A DNA stretch of 64,000 nucleotides from Embleya hyalina. GTDB lineage: Bacteria > Actinomycetota > Actinomycetes > Streptomycetales > Streptomycetaceae. The position numbers and the translations under genes are program-made. The notes under the pieces were generated by a model, which worked only from the letters and a program-made list of their open reading frames with translations, did not search any database and was not told where the DNA came from. Positions 48,519 to 58,097 of this stretch are shown one piece after another (the first letter of the stretch is position 1; every line of letters starts with the position of its first letter). The DNA lies in contig NZ_BIFH01000013.1 in NCBI RefSeq assembly GCF_003967355.1, positions 678,651 through 742,650 of the forward strand, in the 5' to 3' direction.

Positions 48519-49292
48519 GTGGACAAGCCGCTCAAGACCCCGCCGCCGTACGCCCTCTCCGGCGTGGACAACGCCCTCAGGGCCGCCACGATGCTCCAGC
48601 TCGAGGGCCCGATGACGGTCAGCGAGGTGGCCCGGCGCCTCGGTGTGGCCATGTCCACCGCACACCGCCTGCTCGCGATGCTCGTCTACCGCGATTTCGC
48701 CGTCCAGGGACCCGACCGTGCCTACCGGGTGGGTCCGGTGCTGGAGCTGGCCACACATTCGCAGTCCGCCGTCTCCCGGCTTCGCACCGCGGCCCTGCCG
48801 CATCTGCGCCGGCTCGTCGACCTGGTGGGCGAGTCGGCCAACCTGATCGTACGCACCGGCGAGACCGTGCGGTTCATCGCCAGTGTCGAGTGCGCACAGG
48901 CGCTGCGGGTGGGCTCGCGCGAGGGCATGGTCTTCCCGGCGCACCGGACCACCGTCGGCCTGCTGCTGCTCGCCGAGTTGGACGACGCGGAGCTGGCGGC
49001 GCTGTACGCGGTCGAGCGCTGGGGGAACCGGGCCTTCGACCGGCCCGACCCGGTCGAGCTGCGCGCCGAACTCTCACGCGTCGCCCGCAACGGTTTCGCG
49101 GTCAACCGGGGCCACTCCGAGCGCGGCCTGGTCGCGGTCGGGGTGCCGGTGCGCGGCCCGGACGCCGCGGCGGTCGGCGGCCTGTCCGTCTCGATGCCGA
49201 GCGTGCGCTACGACCGGGCGCACCTGACCCGATGGGTCGCCACGCTCCGCTCCGCGGCGACCGCACTGGAGCGCGACCTCGCGACCGGCTGA
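48519..49292 (+). CDS. IclR-family regulator of the gentisate operon
   Basis: A 257-residue regulator. The winged helix is at about residues 15-70 (ATMLQLEGPMTVSEVARRLGVAMSTAHRLLAMLVYRDF, landmarks). The IclR effector domain follows (ESANLIVRTGETVRFIASVE). GTG 48519 has GGAG five bases upstream. It is divergent from gentisate dioxygenase and probably responds to gentisate or 3-hydroxybenzoate. It ends 23 bases from a convergent TetR gene. Confidence 0.88.
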   Translation: MDKPLKTPPPYALSGVDNALRAATMLQLEGPMTVSEVARRLGVAMSTAHRLLAMLVYRDFAVQGPDRAYRVGPVLELATHSQSAVSRLRTAALPHLRRLVDLVGESANLIVRTGETVRFIASVECAQALRVGSREGMVFPAHRTTVGLLLLAELDDAELAALYAVERWGNRAFDRPDPVELRAELSRVARNGFAVNRGHSERGLVAVGVPVRGPDAAAVGGLSVSMPSVRYDRAHLTRWVATLRSAATALERDLATG

Positions 49293-49315
49293 GCCCCGGG
49301 CCCCGGACGGCCGGC

Positions 49316-49963
49316 TCAGCCGCGCACCCGCAGCTCGCCCGCCCGCGCCTCGCCGAGCGCCGCCAGGGCCTCGGCCAGCAGCCGCATCTGCTCGAACAGG
49401 TCCGGCCCGGACCCGGCCTGCATCGCGACGAAGGCCCCGTCGAAGCCCGCGATCGCGAAGTGGTCGAGCCGATCGGCGACGGCCCGGGCGATCTCGGCGC
49501 CCTCGCCCGCGAACGCGGCGGAGATCATCCCGTGCATGTACGCGCGCCCGTCACGGCGCACCTGCCCGATCAGCGCGCCGACCTCCGCCTCGGCCGCCTC
49601 CGAACTCATCACCAGCAGCAGATGCAACCGCAGGAAGTCCGGTCGGGACACGAACATCTCGCCCGTGCGCCGGAGGAACCAGTCCAGCCGCTCCCGCGGC
49701 GTCCCGGGCGGCGGCCCGCCGGCGTGCGCCGCGCGCATGGCCGCGAAGAAGTCGTACGCGCCGCGCGCCATGACCGCCGACAGCAGGCCGCCCTTGGACC
49801 GGAAGTGGTGGTAGACCGCGCTCTTGGGCAGACCGGTCTCCCGGCTCAGCGTGGACAGCGAGGTGGCGGCGTATCCGCGCTCGGCCATCATCCGCGTCGC
49901 GGCGTCCAGGATCTCCTCGCGGGAACGCCGCCCGCGCCGGTTGCTGCGTTTCGGGTCGGCCAT
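49316..49963 (-). CDS. TetR-family regulator of the meta-cleavage operon
   Basis: A 215-residue regulator, HTH at about residues 15-62 (EILDAATRMMAERGYAATSLSTLSRETGLPKSAVYHHFRSKGGLL, landmarks). The YHHFRSKGGL recognition segment is a textbook TetR HTH. ATG 49963 was chosen; ATG 49975 is possible. It is divergent from the hydroxylase gene at 50121 across a strong palindrome, so it likely controls the three-gene hydroxylase-dioxygenase-hydrolase unit. Confidence 0.88.
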   Translation of the reverse strand: MADPKRSNRRGRRSREEILDAATRMMAERGYAATSLSTLSRETGLPKSAVYHHFRSKGGLLSAVMARGAYDFFAAMRAAHAGGPPPGTPRERLDWFLRRTGEMFVSRPDFLRLHLLLVMSSEAAEAEVGALIGQVRRDGRAYMHGMISAAFAGEGAEIARAVADRLDHFAIAGFDGAFVAMQAGSGPDLFEQMRLLAEALAALGEARAGELRVRG

Positions 49964-50076
49964 GCGCCGAAGCATAGGTGCCGGGCGATCACCCGGAGTG
50001 CGGTCGGTGTTCTGCACAGCGGAATCGTCTGGACGGGTCCGGCGTCGCGTGTGACGGTCGACATACAAGAATAGAC

Positions 50077-50100
50077 CAGTCGGTCCAATAGTACCGACTG
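50077..50100. promoter_or_regulatory. Candidate TetR operator, meta-cleavage operon
   Basis: CAGTCGGT (50077-50084) and ACCGACTG (50093-50100) are exact inverted copies with an 8-base centre, 20 bases upstream of the hydroxylase ATG. An overlapping GACC-AGTC-GGTC palindrome adds a second half-site. Confidence 0.6.
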
Positions 50101-50120
50101 TCCATCGGTCCGGAGCCCCC

Positions 50121-51665
50121 ATGACCCACCACCACGACGCGGACGTCGCCCTCATCGGGTACGGCCCCACCGGCGTGATCGCCGCGCTCACGCTGCTGCG
50201 GCAGGGAGTGTCGGTCGTCGCCCTCGAGCGCGACCGCGACATCCACGCGCGCGCCCGCGCGGTCACCGTCAACGACTGGACGATGCGGATCTTCCAGGAC
50301 CTCGGCATCGACGAGCGGATCGCCGCGGTGATCGAGCCGCAGCGGGCACTGCGCTGGACCACCTACGACGGCACCGAGATCATGCGCGTCGAGCATCCGC
50401 CGTCCACGCTCGGCGTGCGGCCGCGCTTCTACAACATCTATCAACCCACCATGGAGGCCGAACTCCGCGCGTGCGCCGAGGAGTACGGCGACCTGCTCGA
50501 CACCCGGTTCGGCGTGCGGGCGACCGACGTGGAGCAGGACGAGGACGGCGTCACGGTCACCGCCGCGGATCCCGCGACCGGGCGGACGCACACCGTGCGC
50601 GCCCGCTACGCCATCGGCGCCGACGGCGGCGGCAGCTTCACCCGCACACGGATCGGCGCCACGCTCCTCGGCGACACCGTCGACGTGCAATGGATCGTCA
50701 TCGACTGCCGGGTCAAGCGCTGGTGGCCCGACCGCGACCTGCTCACCTTCTGGTCCGACCGCGAGCGACCGGTCGTCGACATCGCGTTGTCGGCCGGCAA
50801 CCACCGCTGGGAGATCCCGCTCAAACCGGGCGAGACCGAGGCCGACTTCGCCGACGAGAGCGCCGTGTGGCCGCTGCTCGCGGCCCTCGGGGTGACCACC
50901 GACGACGTATCGATCCACCAGTGGGCCTTCTACCGCCACCACACCCGAATGGCCGACACCTGGCGGGCGGGCCGGGTCTTCCTGGCCGGCGACGCCGCGC
51001 ACCTGATGCCGCCGTGGGCCGGCGCCGGCATGCAGACCGGGATGCGCGACGCCCACAACCTGGGATGGAAGCTCGGCCGGGTCCTGCGCGGCGAACTGCC
51101 GGAGGAATGGCTCGACACCTACGAGAGCGAACGGCGACCCGACGCCGCCTTCCACACCGACCTGGCCGTACGCCTCGGCCGGGTGATCAAGCAGGAGGCC
51201 ACGCCCGACGAGATCGAGGCGATGAACCGGGTCCCCGAGGGCCTGGTCACCCCGTTCGAGCCGCCGCTCATCGCACCCCCGGTGCTCACCGCGGGCAAGC
51301 TGCGCGGGCCCGTCGGCGACGCGTCGATCGTGGGACGCATGGTGCCGCAGCCGATCGTCGGCGACACCATCGGCCGGATGGCCCGCCTCGACGACCTGCT
51401 CGGCAGCGGCTTCGTCCTGCTGGGCGACGGCGTCGACCCCGCGAGCCTGCTGACCGCCGAGGAAAAGGCCGCGTGGGACGCCCTGGGCGCCCGCTACCTG
51501 ACCGTTCGCCCGCAGGACGCCTACACCGAAGGCCCCGACGAGCTGGTGGACCTCGAACGGGTGCTGCTGCCCTGGCTGCGCCGCTACGGCGCCGGGGCCG
51601 TCGCGATCCGCCCCGACCGCTTCGTGGCCGCCGCCGACGTCTCCGGCCTCGCGGCCCCCGCGTGA
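50121..51665 (+). CDS. MhpA-like FAD-dependent aromatic hydroxylase
   Basis: A 514-residue flavin hydroxylase. It has the FAD motif IGYGPTGVIAALTLL near residue 12, AIGADGGGSFTRTRIG near residue 170 and FLAGDAAHLMPPWAGAGMQTGMRDAHNLGWKL near residue 290 (landmark), the wording of 3-(3-hydroxyphenyl)propionate hydroxylases. It would add an ortho hydroxyl to make a catechol for the following extradiol dioxygenase. The exact substrate (hydroxyphenylpropionate or a relative) is inferred. Confidence 0.87.
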   Translation: MTHHHDADVALIGYGPTGVIAALTLLRQGVSVVALERDRDIHARARAVTVNDWTMRIFQDLGIDERIAAVIEPQRALRWTTYDGTEIMRVEHPPSTLGVRPRFYNIYQPTMEAELRACAEEYGDLLDTRFGVRATDVEQDEDGVTVTAADPATGRTHTVRARYAIGADGGGSFTRTRIGATLLGDTVDVQWIVIDCRVKRWWPDRDLLTFWSDRERPVVDIALSAGNHRWEIPLKPGETEADFADESAVWPLLAALGVTTDDVSIHQWAFYRHHTRMADTWRAGRVFLAGDAAHLMPPWAGAGMQTGMRDAHNLGWKLGRVLRGELPEEWLDTYESERRPDAAFHTDLAVRLGRVIKQEATPDEIEAMNRVPEGLVTPFEPPLIAPPVLTAGKLRGPVGDASIVGRMVPQPIVGDTIGRMARLDDLLGSGFVLLGDGVDPASLLTAEEKAAWDALGARYLTVRPQDAYTEGPDELVDLERVLLPWLRRYGAGAVAIRPDRFVAAADVSGLAAPA

Positions 51666-51718
51666 GCACCCACGGAGCGCGACCGCCCCGTCCACGGCAC
51701 GCAACCCAAGGAGAACCC

Positions 51719-52654
51719 ATGCCCGGAGTCAAGGAACTCGCCTACGTCGTCTACGAGGCGAGCGACCTCGCCGACTGGGAACACTTCGCCGTCGACCTGC
51801 TGGGGATGCAGCTCGCCGGGAAGGACGACGACCTGCTGCGCCTGCGCACCGACGCCAAGGTGCACCGCTGGCTGGTCCGGCGCGGACCCGCCGACGACCT
51901 GGTGGCGAGCGGATACGCGGTCGAGGACGAGGCCGCCCTCGACGCGCTCGCGGACCGACTGGCCGCGGCCGGCGTCCCTGTCGCCGACGGCGGGGCATCG
52001 CTCGCCGCCACCCGCGGGGTGGACCGGATCCTGGTCACCACCGACCCGATCGGCAACCGGGTGGAGCTGGTGAGCGGACTCGCCGACGCCGACACCGCCT
52101 TCCACTCCGACCGCCTGCTCGGCGGTTTCGTCACCGGCGAGGGCGGCGCGGGCCACCAGGTGCTGATCGCCAAGGGCGTGCCCCGGGAGGACTATCTCGC
52201 CTTCTATCAGGGCCTGTTGGGCTTCCGGATCTCCGACACCATCGTCGAGGAGGTCGCGCCGGGCGTGGTCGCGGATCTGATCTTCCTGCACTGCAACCCG
52301 CGCCACCACAGCGTCGCCTTCGGCGACATGCCGCATCCCGCGAGCACCCACCACTTCATGCTCGAAGTCGCCGACATCCGCGACGTCGGCACGGCCCACG
52401 ACCGCTGCCTGGAAGCCGGGCAGCCGTTCGAGATGACGCTGGGGATGCACCCCAACGACCACATGTTCAGCTTCTACGTCCGCACACCCTCCGGGTTCAG
52501 CGTCGAGTACGGCTGGGGCGGCCTGCTCATCGACGACGCGACCTGGCGGGTGCGGACCCTCGACCGGCTGAACAACTGGGGACACCTGCCGCCCGAGGTG
52601 GTCGCGGACCGACTCGCCCGCGCCGCCGGAACCGACCACGGAGACCACCGATGA
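51719..52654 (+). CDS. Extradiol catechol dioxygenase (type I, glyoxalase fold)
   Basis: A 311-residue iron dioxygenase of the vicinal-oxygen-chelate superfamily. The metal ligands are visible as His in GAGHQVLIAKG, His in STHHFMLEVAD and Glu in FSVEYGWGG. Two glyoxalase-type domains are present: about 1-135 and 140-290. It cleaves the catechol ring beside the hydroxyls. It replaces the LigB-type MhpB of E. coli, as in Rhodococcus-type pathways. AAGGAG lies five bases before ATG 51719. Confidence 0.88.
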   Translation: MPGVKELAYVVYEASDLADWEHFAVDLLGMQLAGKDDDLLRLRTDAKVHRWLVRRGPADDLVASGYAVEDEAALDALADRLAAAGVPVADGGASLAATRGVDRILVTTDPIGNRVELVSGLADADTAFHSDRLLGGFVTGEGGAGHQVLIAKGVPREDYLAFYQGLLGFRISDTIVEEVAPGVVADLIFLHCNPRHHSVAFGDMPHPASTHHFMLEVADIRDVGTAHDRCLEAGQPFEMTLGMHPNDHMFSFYVRTPSGFSVEYGWGGLLIDDATWRVRTLDRLNNWGHLPPEVVADRLARAAGTDHGDHR

Positions 52655-53496
52655 CACCCACCCGCACATCGACCGCGCGCCGGGTCCGCACCAAGGACTG
52701 GAAGCTCCACTACCACGAGGCCGGCGCCGGCCGGCCGATGATCCTGCTGCACGGCAGCGGCCCCGGGGCCACCGGCTGGAGCAACTTCGCCGGGAACATC
52801 GCGGCGCTGGCCGAACACTTCCACGTGTACGCCGTCGACATGCCCGGCTGGGGCGAATCCGACCCGGCCGGCGTCGACCGGCTCGACCACGTCGAGGCCG
52901 CGATCCAGTTCCTGGACGCCCTGGGCATCGAGAAGGCCGCCTTCGTCGGCAACTCGATGGGCGGCCAGACCTCGCTGCGACTCGCCACCGAGCACCCCGA
53001 CCGGATCACCCACCTCGTCACGATGGGCGCCCCCGTCGGTCCCGTGCGGACCCTCTTCGGCGCGGGTGACGGGCCGTCCGAGGGCCTGAAGGTGCTCATC
53101 GCGGCCTACCGCGATCCGAGCCCGGAGAACATGCGGCGACTCGTCGAGATCATGTGCTTCGACAAGGAGCGATTCGCCACCCCCGAACTGTGCCGGATGA
53201 GATCGGAAGCGGCGCTGGCCCGGCCCGAGCATCTGCGCAACTACGTGGACGGTCTCCCGCAGGGCGCCCCACTGCCCAAGTGGGTGGATCCGCGGCTGCT
53301 CCCGGCGATCACCACGCCGACCCTGATCATCCACGGCCGCGACGACCGGGTGGTGTCCTACGAGGTGTCGCTGCACCTGCTCGCCAACGTCCCCGACAGT
53401 CGCCTGGTGCTGCTCAACCGGTGCGGACACTGGGCGATGATCGAGCACGCCGACGAATTCAACCGACTGGTCACGGACTTCGTCCGAAACACCTGA
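52651..53496 (+). CDS. Meta-cleavage C-C bond hydrolase (MhpC/HsaD-like)
   Basis: A 281-residue alpha/beta hydrolase. It has the oxyanion motif LHGSGPGATGWSNF near residue 35, the nucleophile Ser102 in GNSMGG, the acid in HGRDDRVV and the histidine in CGHWAMIEH. SGPGATGWSNF is characteristic of hydrolases that split meta-cleavage products into 2-hydroxypenta-2,4-dienoate and an acid. ATG 52651 overlaps the dioxygenase stop (ATGA). Confidence 0.9.
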   Translation: MTPTRTSTARRVRTKDWKLHYHEAGAGRPMILLHGSGPGATGWSNFAGNIAALAEHFHVYAVDMPGWGESDPAGVDRLDHVEAAIQFLDALGIEKAAFVGNSMGGQTSLRLATEHPDRITHLVTMGAPVGPVRTLFGAGDGPSEGLKVLIAAYRDPSPENMRRLVEIMCFDKERFATPELCRMRSEAALARPEHLRNYVDGLPQGAPLPKWVDPRLLPAITTPTLIIHGRDDRVVSYEVSLHLLANVPDSRLVLLNRCGHWAMIEHADEFNRLVTDFVRNT

Positions 53497-53523
53497 GCAC
53501 GCGCCGTCCCCGAGCGCGCCCCA

Positions 53524-53574
53524 CCGGGCCCGGGGCGACCCGTCCGCACGCCGGACGGGTCGCCCCGGGCCCGG
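53524..53574. terminator. Perfect 23-base-pair hairpin, bidirectional terminator
   Basis: Arms 53524-53546 and 53552-53574 are exactly complementary around a 5-base loop. It lies between the convergent hydrolase and IclR genes and is the strongest hairpin in the window. Confidence 0.8.
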
Positions 53575-53601
53575 CCGCGTCCCCGACGCCGCACCACGGG
53601 G

Positions 53602-54363
53602 TCAGGTCAGCGCGTCCCGTCGGGCGAGTACGCCGCCCAGGGCGGTCGCCGCGGCGCGCAGCGCGGCCACGTGTGCCTCGGGGCGGAAGCGGGGGCTGGG
53701 CCCGGCCACGCTGATCGCCGCGATCGGCTCGTCGTCCGGGCCCAGGACGGGCGCGGCCACGCACACCAGGCCGAGCGCCGACTCCTCGTACTCGAACGCG
53801 ACACCGTTCTCCAGGACCGCGTCCAGCCGGCGGCGCAGCAACCCGGGCGCGACCACCGTGTGCGGGGTGCGCCGCTCCAGCACACCGGAGAGCACGGTGC
53901 GTCGCAGTTCCTCGTCGCCGTGCGCGAGCAGCGTCTTGCCGATCGCGGTGCAGTGCATCGGCATCCGCCCGCCGACCCGGGAGGGGCTGCGCGCCTGCCG
54001 ATGCCCGCCGATCTTGGCGACGTAGACCACGTCCGTACCCTCGCGCACGCCCAGGTGCACGATCTCGTGGGTGCGTTCGTACAGGTCCTGAAGGAAGGGC
54101 ATGGCCAGTTCGAGCAGTCCGCGCTCGACCGATGCCCGCATGCCCAGCTCGAACAGGGTGCCGCTGAGCCGGTAACCCCCCGGCAGCCGGTCCAACAGCC
54201 GCAGCGCCACCAGCTCCCCGGTGAGCCGGTGCACGGTGGCCTTGTGCAGGCCCGTGCGGCGCACCAGCTCGGCGAGCGCGACGGTGCGGTCGTCGACGGT
54301 GAACGCCTCCAGGATGGCGGTCGCCTTGCTCAGGACACTGTTGCGGTCGGGGGAGTCGGGCAC
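53602..54363 (-). CDS. IclR-family regulator of the lower meta-cleavage operon
   Basis: A 253-residue regulator. The winged helix is at about residues 10-65 ([30 protein letters not shown], landmarks). The effector domain carries [12 protein letters not shown], the IclR signature near residue 140. The GTG start at 54363 is set close to a near-perfect palindrome. It is divergent from the hydratase gene and convergent with the hydrolase gene, splitting the pathway into two transcription units. Confidence 0.88.
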   Translation of the reverse strand: MPDSPDRNSVLSKATAILEAFTVDDRTVALAELVRRTGLHKATVHRLTGELVALRLLDRLPGGYRLSGTLFELGMRASVERGLLELAMPFLQDLYERTHEIVHLGVREGTDVVYVAKIGGHRQARSPSRVGGRMPMHCTAIGKTLLAHGDEELRRTVLSGVLERRTPHTVVAPGLLRRRLDAVLENGVAFEYEESALGLVCVAAPVLGPDDEPIAAISVAGPSPRFRPEAHVAALRAAATALGGVLARRDALT

Positions 54364-54369
54364 CCCACC

Positions 54370-54392
54370 AGCGTATCGCTGAGCGAGACGCT
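54370..54392. promoter_or_regulatory. Candidate IclR operator, lower meta operon
   Basis: AGCGTATCGCT (54370-54380) and AGCGAGACGCT (54382-54392) are inverted copies matching at 10 of 11 positions around one base. The site lies just upstream of the IclR start and 41 bases upstream of the hydratase ATG. Confidence 0.6.
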
Positions 54393-54432
54393 TTGGTTGT
54401 GGGTGATCGTCGAGGGTCGCGACGATGCCGAC

Positions 54433-55257
54433 ATGACCAGTACTCCCCTCCACGGCGAGGACGCGGTGCGCGCCGCGGCCGAACGGCTGCTCGAGGCCGC
54501 GGCCGACGGCATCGCCTGCGCCCCGGTCCGCGACCTGATCGGTCCGGGCGACCTGTCCGCGGCGTATGCCGTCCAGCGCCGCGTCGTCGACGACCGGCTG
54601 GCCCGCGGCGCCCGGGTGGTCGGCCGCAAGATCGGCCTCACCTCCACCGCCGTCCAGCGCCAACTGGGCGTCGACCGGCCCGATTTCGGTGTGCTCTTCG
54701 ACGACATGGGCTACGCCGCCGGCGATGTGATCCCCTACCGCGCGGTGCTGCAACCCCGGGTCGAGGCGGAGGTGGCGTTCGTGCTCGGCGCCGATCTGGC
54801 CGACGGGCCGCTCGACCTCGCCCAGGTGCGCGGCGCCATCGACCACGCGGTCGCGGCCCTGGAGATCTGCGGCAGCCGGGTGCGCGACTGGGACATCCGC
54901 TTCGCCGACACCGTGGCCGACAACGCCTCGTCGGGCGCGTACGTCCTGGGCACCGTGCGCAGGAGCCTCGACGAAGTCGTGCCGCGCGAGGTGCGAATGA
55001 CCATGACGGCCGGGGGAGAGGTGGTCTCCACCGGCACCGGCGCCGCCTGCCTGGGCGACCCGATCGAGGCGGTCGCCTGGCTGGCCCGGCAGGCCCGCGA
55101 CCTCGGCGATCCGCTGCGCGCCGGGCAACTCGTGCTCTCCGGAGCGCTGGGGCCGATGCACTCCGTGGCGCCCGGGGACAGCGTCCGCGCCGACATCACC
55201 GGGCTCGGCACGGTCGCGATCGACTTCGGCCCGGACTTCGACGAGGAGGGTTCATGA
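54433..55257 (+). CDS. mhpD: 2-hydroxypenta-2,4-dienoate (2-oxopent-4-enoate) hydratase
   Basis: A 274-residue member of the FAH-like hydratase/decarboxylase family. It has [29 protein letters not shown] near residue 75 (landmark), then [12 protein letters not shown] with metal-binding Glu residues and [13 protein letters not shown]. It adds water to the dienoate to give 4-hydroxy-2-oxovalerate. It heads the lower operon and its stop overlaps the next start (ATGA). Confidence 0.92.
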   Translation: MTSTPLHGEDAVRAAAERLLEAAADGIACAPVRDLIGPGDLSAAYAVQRRVVDDRLARGARVVGRKIGLTSTAVQRQLGVDRPDFGVLFDDMGYAAGDVIPYRAVLQPRVEAEVAFVLGADLADGPLDLAQVRGAIDHAVAALEICGSRVRDWDIRFADTVADNASSGAYVLGTVRRSLDEVVPREVRMTMTAGGEVVSTGTGAACLGDPIEAVAWLARQARDLGDPLRAGQLVLSGALGPMHSVAPGDSVRADITGLGTVAIDFGPDFDEEGS

Positions 55258-56255
55258 CCAGGACCAAGGTCGCCGTCATCGGATCGGGCAACATCGGCAC
55301 CGATCTGATGATCAAGGTGCTGCGCACCGCCGAGCACCTGGAGATGGGTGCGATGGTCGGCATCGACGCCGACTCCGACGGCCTGGCCCGCGCCCGCAGG
55401 CTCGGCGTCCCGACCACCCACGACGGGGTCGAGGGGCTGATCGCGATGCCGGGATTCGACGAGATCGGGATCGTCTTCGACGCCACCTCGGCCAAGGCGC
55501 ACGCCCACAACGCGGCCCGGCTGCGACCGTACGGCAAGCGGCTGATCGACCTCACGCCCGCGGCGCTGGGGCCGTACGTCATCCCCGCGGTCAACCTCGA
55601 ACAGCACCTCGACGCCGACGACGTCAACATGGTCACCTGCGGCGGACAGGCCACCATTCCGGTGGTCGCCGCGATCGGCGCGGTGGCCCCGGTCGAGTAC
55701 GCCGAGATCGTGGCGTCCATCGCCTCGAAGTCCGCCGGACCGGGCACCCGCGCCAACATCGACGAGTTCACCGAGACCACCTCGGCCGCGATCGTCGAGG
55801 TCGGCGGCGCCCGGCGGGGCAAGGCGATCATCGTGCTCAACCCCGCCGAGCCGCCGCTGATCATGCGCGACACGGTCCTGGCGCTGGTGCGCGCGCCCGG
55901 CCCCGACGCGGAGGAGGAGATCCGGGAGGCGGTGGCCGCGATGGTCGCCGCCGTCGCCGAGTACGTGCCCGGCTACCGACTCAAGCAGGAGGTCCAGGTG
56001 AGCCCCGTCCCCGCCGATCTGCCGCTGGAGACCCTGCTCGCCCCCGGCACGGACCGGCCCACCCACCAGGTCTCGGTGTTCCTGGAGGTCGAGGGCGCCG
56101 CCCACTACCTGCCCGCCTACGCCGGAAACCTCGACATCATGACCTCGGCCGCGCTCCGCGTCGGCGAACGGATGGCGGCCCGCGACGCGGCCCGCGGCCC
56201 GGACACCGACGGCGACCGCGGCACCACCCGCCGGCACGTGGAGGCCGCCTCGTGA
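55254..56255 (+). CDS. mhpF: Acetaldehyde dehydrogenase (acylating)
   Basis: A 333-residue enzyme converting acetaldehyde, CoA and NAD to acetyl-CoA. It has the Rossmann motif [16 protein letters not shown] near residue 8, the catalytic Cys129 in [11 protein letters not shown], and [14 protein letters not shown] near residue 180. In this family it forms a channeling complex with the aldolase encoded next, and the overlapping stop/start (GTGA) fits coupled synthesis. Confidence 0.94.
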   Translation: MTRTKVAVIGSGNIGTDLMIKVLRTAEHLEMGAMVGIDADSDGLARARRLGVPTTHDGVEGLIAMPGFDEIGIVFDATSAKAHAHNAARLRPYGKRLIDLTPAALGPYVIPAVNLEQHLDADDVNMVTCGGQATIPVVAAIGAVAPVEYAEIVASIASKSAGPGTRANIDEFTETTSAAIVEVGGARRGKAIIVLNPAEPPLIMRDTVLALVRAPGPDAEEEIREAVAAMVAAVAEYVPGYRLKQEVQVSPVPADLPLETLLAPGTDRPTHQVSVFLEVEGAAHYLPAYAGNLDIMTSAALRVGERMAARDAARGPDTDGDRGTTRRHVEAAS

Positions 56256-57256
56256 GCACCCCGATCCTCGTCCAGGACGTCACCTTGCGGGACGGCATGC
56301 ACGCCGTGCGGCACCGGATCACCCCCGCGGACGTCGCGCGCATCGTCGCCGCCCTCGACCGGGCCGGCGTGGACGCCATCGAAGTGGCGCACGGCGACGG
56401 CCTCGCGGGCGGCTCGCTCAACTACGGCCCCGGTTCGCACAGCGACTGGGCCTGGATCGAGGCCGCCGCCTCGGTCCTGGAGCGCGCCCGACTGACCACC
56501 CTGCTGCTGCCCGGCGTCGGCACCATCCACGACCTGCGACGCGCCCACGACCTGGGGGTCCGCTCGGTCCGCGTCGCCACGCACTGCACCGAGGCCGACA
56601 TCTCCGCGCAGCACATCGCCGCGGCGCGCGAACTCGGCATGGACGTCTCCGGATTCCTGATGCTCTCGCACATGGCCCCGCCGGAGGCACTCGCCGAACA
56701 GGCCCGGCTGATGGAGTCGTACGGCGCGCACTGCGTCTACGTCACCGACTCCGGCGGCCGGCTCACCATGAACGACGTCGCCGCCCGGGTGCGCGCGTAC
56801 CGGGACGTGCTGCGGCCGGAGACCGAGATCGGGATCCACGCCCACGAGAACCTTTCGCTCTCGGTGGCCAATTCGGTGGTCGCGGTGGAGAACGGCTGCT
56901 TCCGCGTGGACGCCTCGCTGGCCGGGCACGGCGCGGGCGCCGGGAACTGTCCGCTGGAGGCGTTCATCGCGGTCGCGGACCTGTCCGGCTTCGCCCACGG
57001 CTGTGACCTGTTCGCCCTCCAGGACGCCGCCGACGACCTGGTCCGTCCGCTCCAGGACCGCCCGGTCCGGGTCGATCGGGAAACCCTCACCCTGGGCTAC
57101 GCGGGCGTCTACTCGTCCTTCCTGCGCCATGCCGAGGCCGCCTCCGCGCGCTACGGCGTGGACGTGCGCGACCTCCTCATGGAGTGCGGCCGCCGGGGCC
57201 TGGTGGGCGGCCAGGAGGACATGATCGTCGACATCGCCCTGACCCTGTCCGCCTGA
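56252..57256 (+). CDS. mhpE: 4-hydroxy-2-oxovalerate aldolase
   Basis: A 334-residue DmpG/MhpE-type class II aldolase splitting 4-hydroxy-2-oxovalerate to pyruvate and acetaldehyde. It has [15 protein letters not shown] near residue 8 (metal-binding Asp, catalytic His), [16 protein letters not shown] near residue 190 and a C-terminal communication domain. The GTG start overlaps the dehydrogenase stop. The product acetaldehyde would pass by tunnel to MhpF. Confidence 0.94.
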   Translation: MSTPILVQDVTLRDGMHAVRHRITPADVARIVAALDRAGVDAIEVAHGDGLAGGSLNYGPGSHSDWAWIEAAASVLERARLTTLLLPGVGTIHDLRRAHDLGVRSVRVATHCTEADISAQHIAAARELGMDVSGFLMLSHMAPPEALAEQARLMESYGAHCVYVTDSGGRLTMNDVAARVRAYRDVLRPETEIGIHAHENLSLSVANSVVAVENGCFRVDASLAGHGAGAGNCPLEAFIAVADLSGFAHGCDLFALQDAADDLVRPLQDRPVRVDRETLTLGYAGVYSSFLRHAEAASARYGVDVRDLLMECGRRGLVGGQEDMIVDIALTLSA

Positions 57257-57409
57257 CGGCTCGCACGGTCCCGGGAGCCCGAAACCGCGGATGCGCACAG
57301 ATGTTCGCACGGGCGCGCGCCGACGAACGGGTGTCGCCGGCGCGCATGCCCGCGTGTGTTGTGCGGGTACCGGCCGAGCGGGGTCTTCCGGAAATCGTGA
57401 GGTGACACC

Positions 57410-58039
57410 GTGACCACCGTGCGGGACTACAAGGAACTGTGTGGCGGGATCGCCGCGCATCACCGCGAGCGGCTGGACGCGGTGTTCGCGGGCGAGGCCG
57501 AGCCGGGCGCGCCGACCGCACCCGACTGGGCGAAACCGTTGGACCACGTGCCCCCGGACGAGCTGCCCTCGAACCTCGGACCCGCGACCGACGCGTACGG
57601 GCGGTGCGGGATGCGCGCCCTGGAGGGCCGCCGGGAGGACGTCGCGCGGATCCTGCGGGAGTTCCGGGAACGGAGGATCACCCAGGAGTGCGCGGAGGAG
57701 TGGAACAGGGAGTCCGCGACGGTCCGGAGGCGGGAACAGCAGCAGGGGGACGACGAGTATTTCGAAGAGATCGTCCGGGCGATCGACGCGGCCGGTGACG
57801 ACGAGGACGTCATCGCCAGGATCGTCGAGATCTGCGACGCGGCGTTCGACGCGCTCGTCGGGGCGTGGGCGGTCGTCGGCGAGTGTCTGCGCGATTGGTT
57901 GACGACACCCGTCGAACGGATCGACGCCTGCTTCGAACGTGCGATCGGAATCGAACCCGAGGCGCGAGCGCCGGGGCCGGACACCGACCGTCCGCCCCTC
58001 CCGGTCGGCCATCCGGCCGGCCGGGAGGCCCCACCGTGA
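57410..58039 (+). CDS. Hypothetical acidic helical protein
   Basis: A 209-residue protein not recognised. It is rich in Glu, Arg and Asp, mostly helical in look (EDVARILREFRERRITQECAEEWNRE), with a Pro-rich tail and no signal peptide or membrane segment. Cysteines are scattered and form no metal motif. GTG 57410 lies near GAGGTGA. It follows the aldolase gene by 153 bases on the same strand, but nothing ties it to that pathway. The intergenic 57257-57409 has a loose GC-rich hairpin. Confidence 0.55.
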   Translation: MTTVRDYKELCGGIAAHHRERLDAVFAGEAEPGAPTAPDWAKPLDHVPPDELPSNLGPATDAYGRCGMRALEGRREDVARILREFRERRITQECAEEWNRESATVRRREQQQGDDEYFEEIVRAIDAAGDDEDVIARIVEICDAAFDALVGAWAVVGECLRDWLTTPVERIDACFERAIGIEPEARAPGPDTDRPPLPVGHPAGREAPP

Positions 58040-58097
58040 GCGGCACCTCCGGAGAGAGCGCCCATCGGGATGTCCGCCGGGTGATGGGGGGAGGGCG

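Noticed and set aside
57305-57365. GC-rich inverted segments after the aldolase gene as a terminator
   Set aside because: Pairing is broken by several mismatches and bulges; not firm enough to list.
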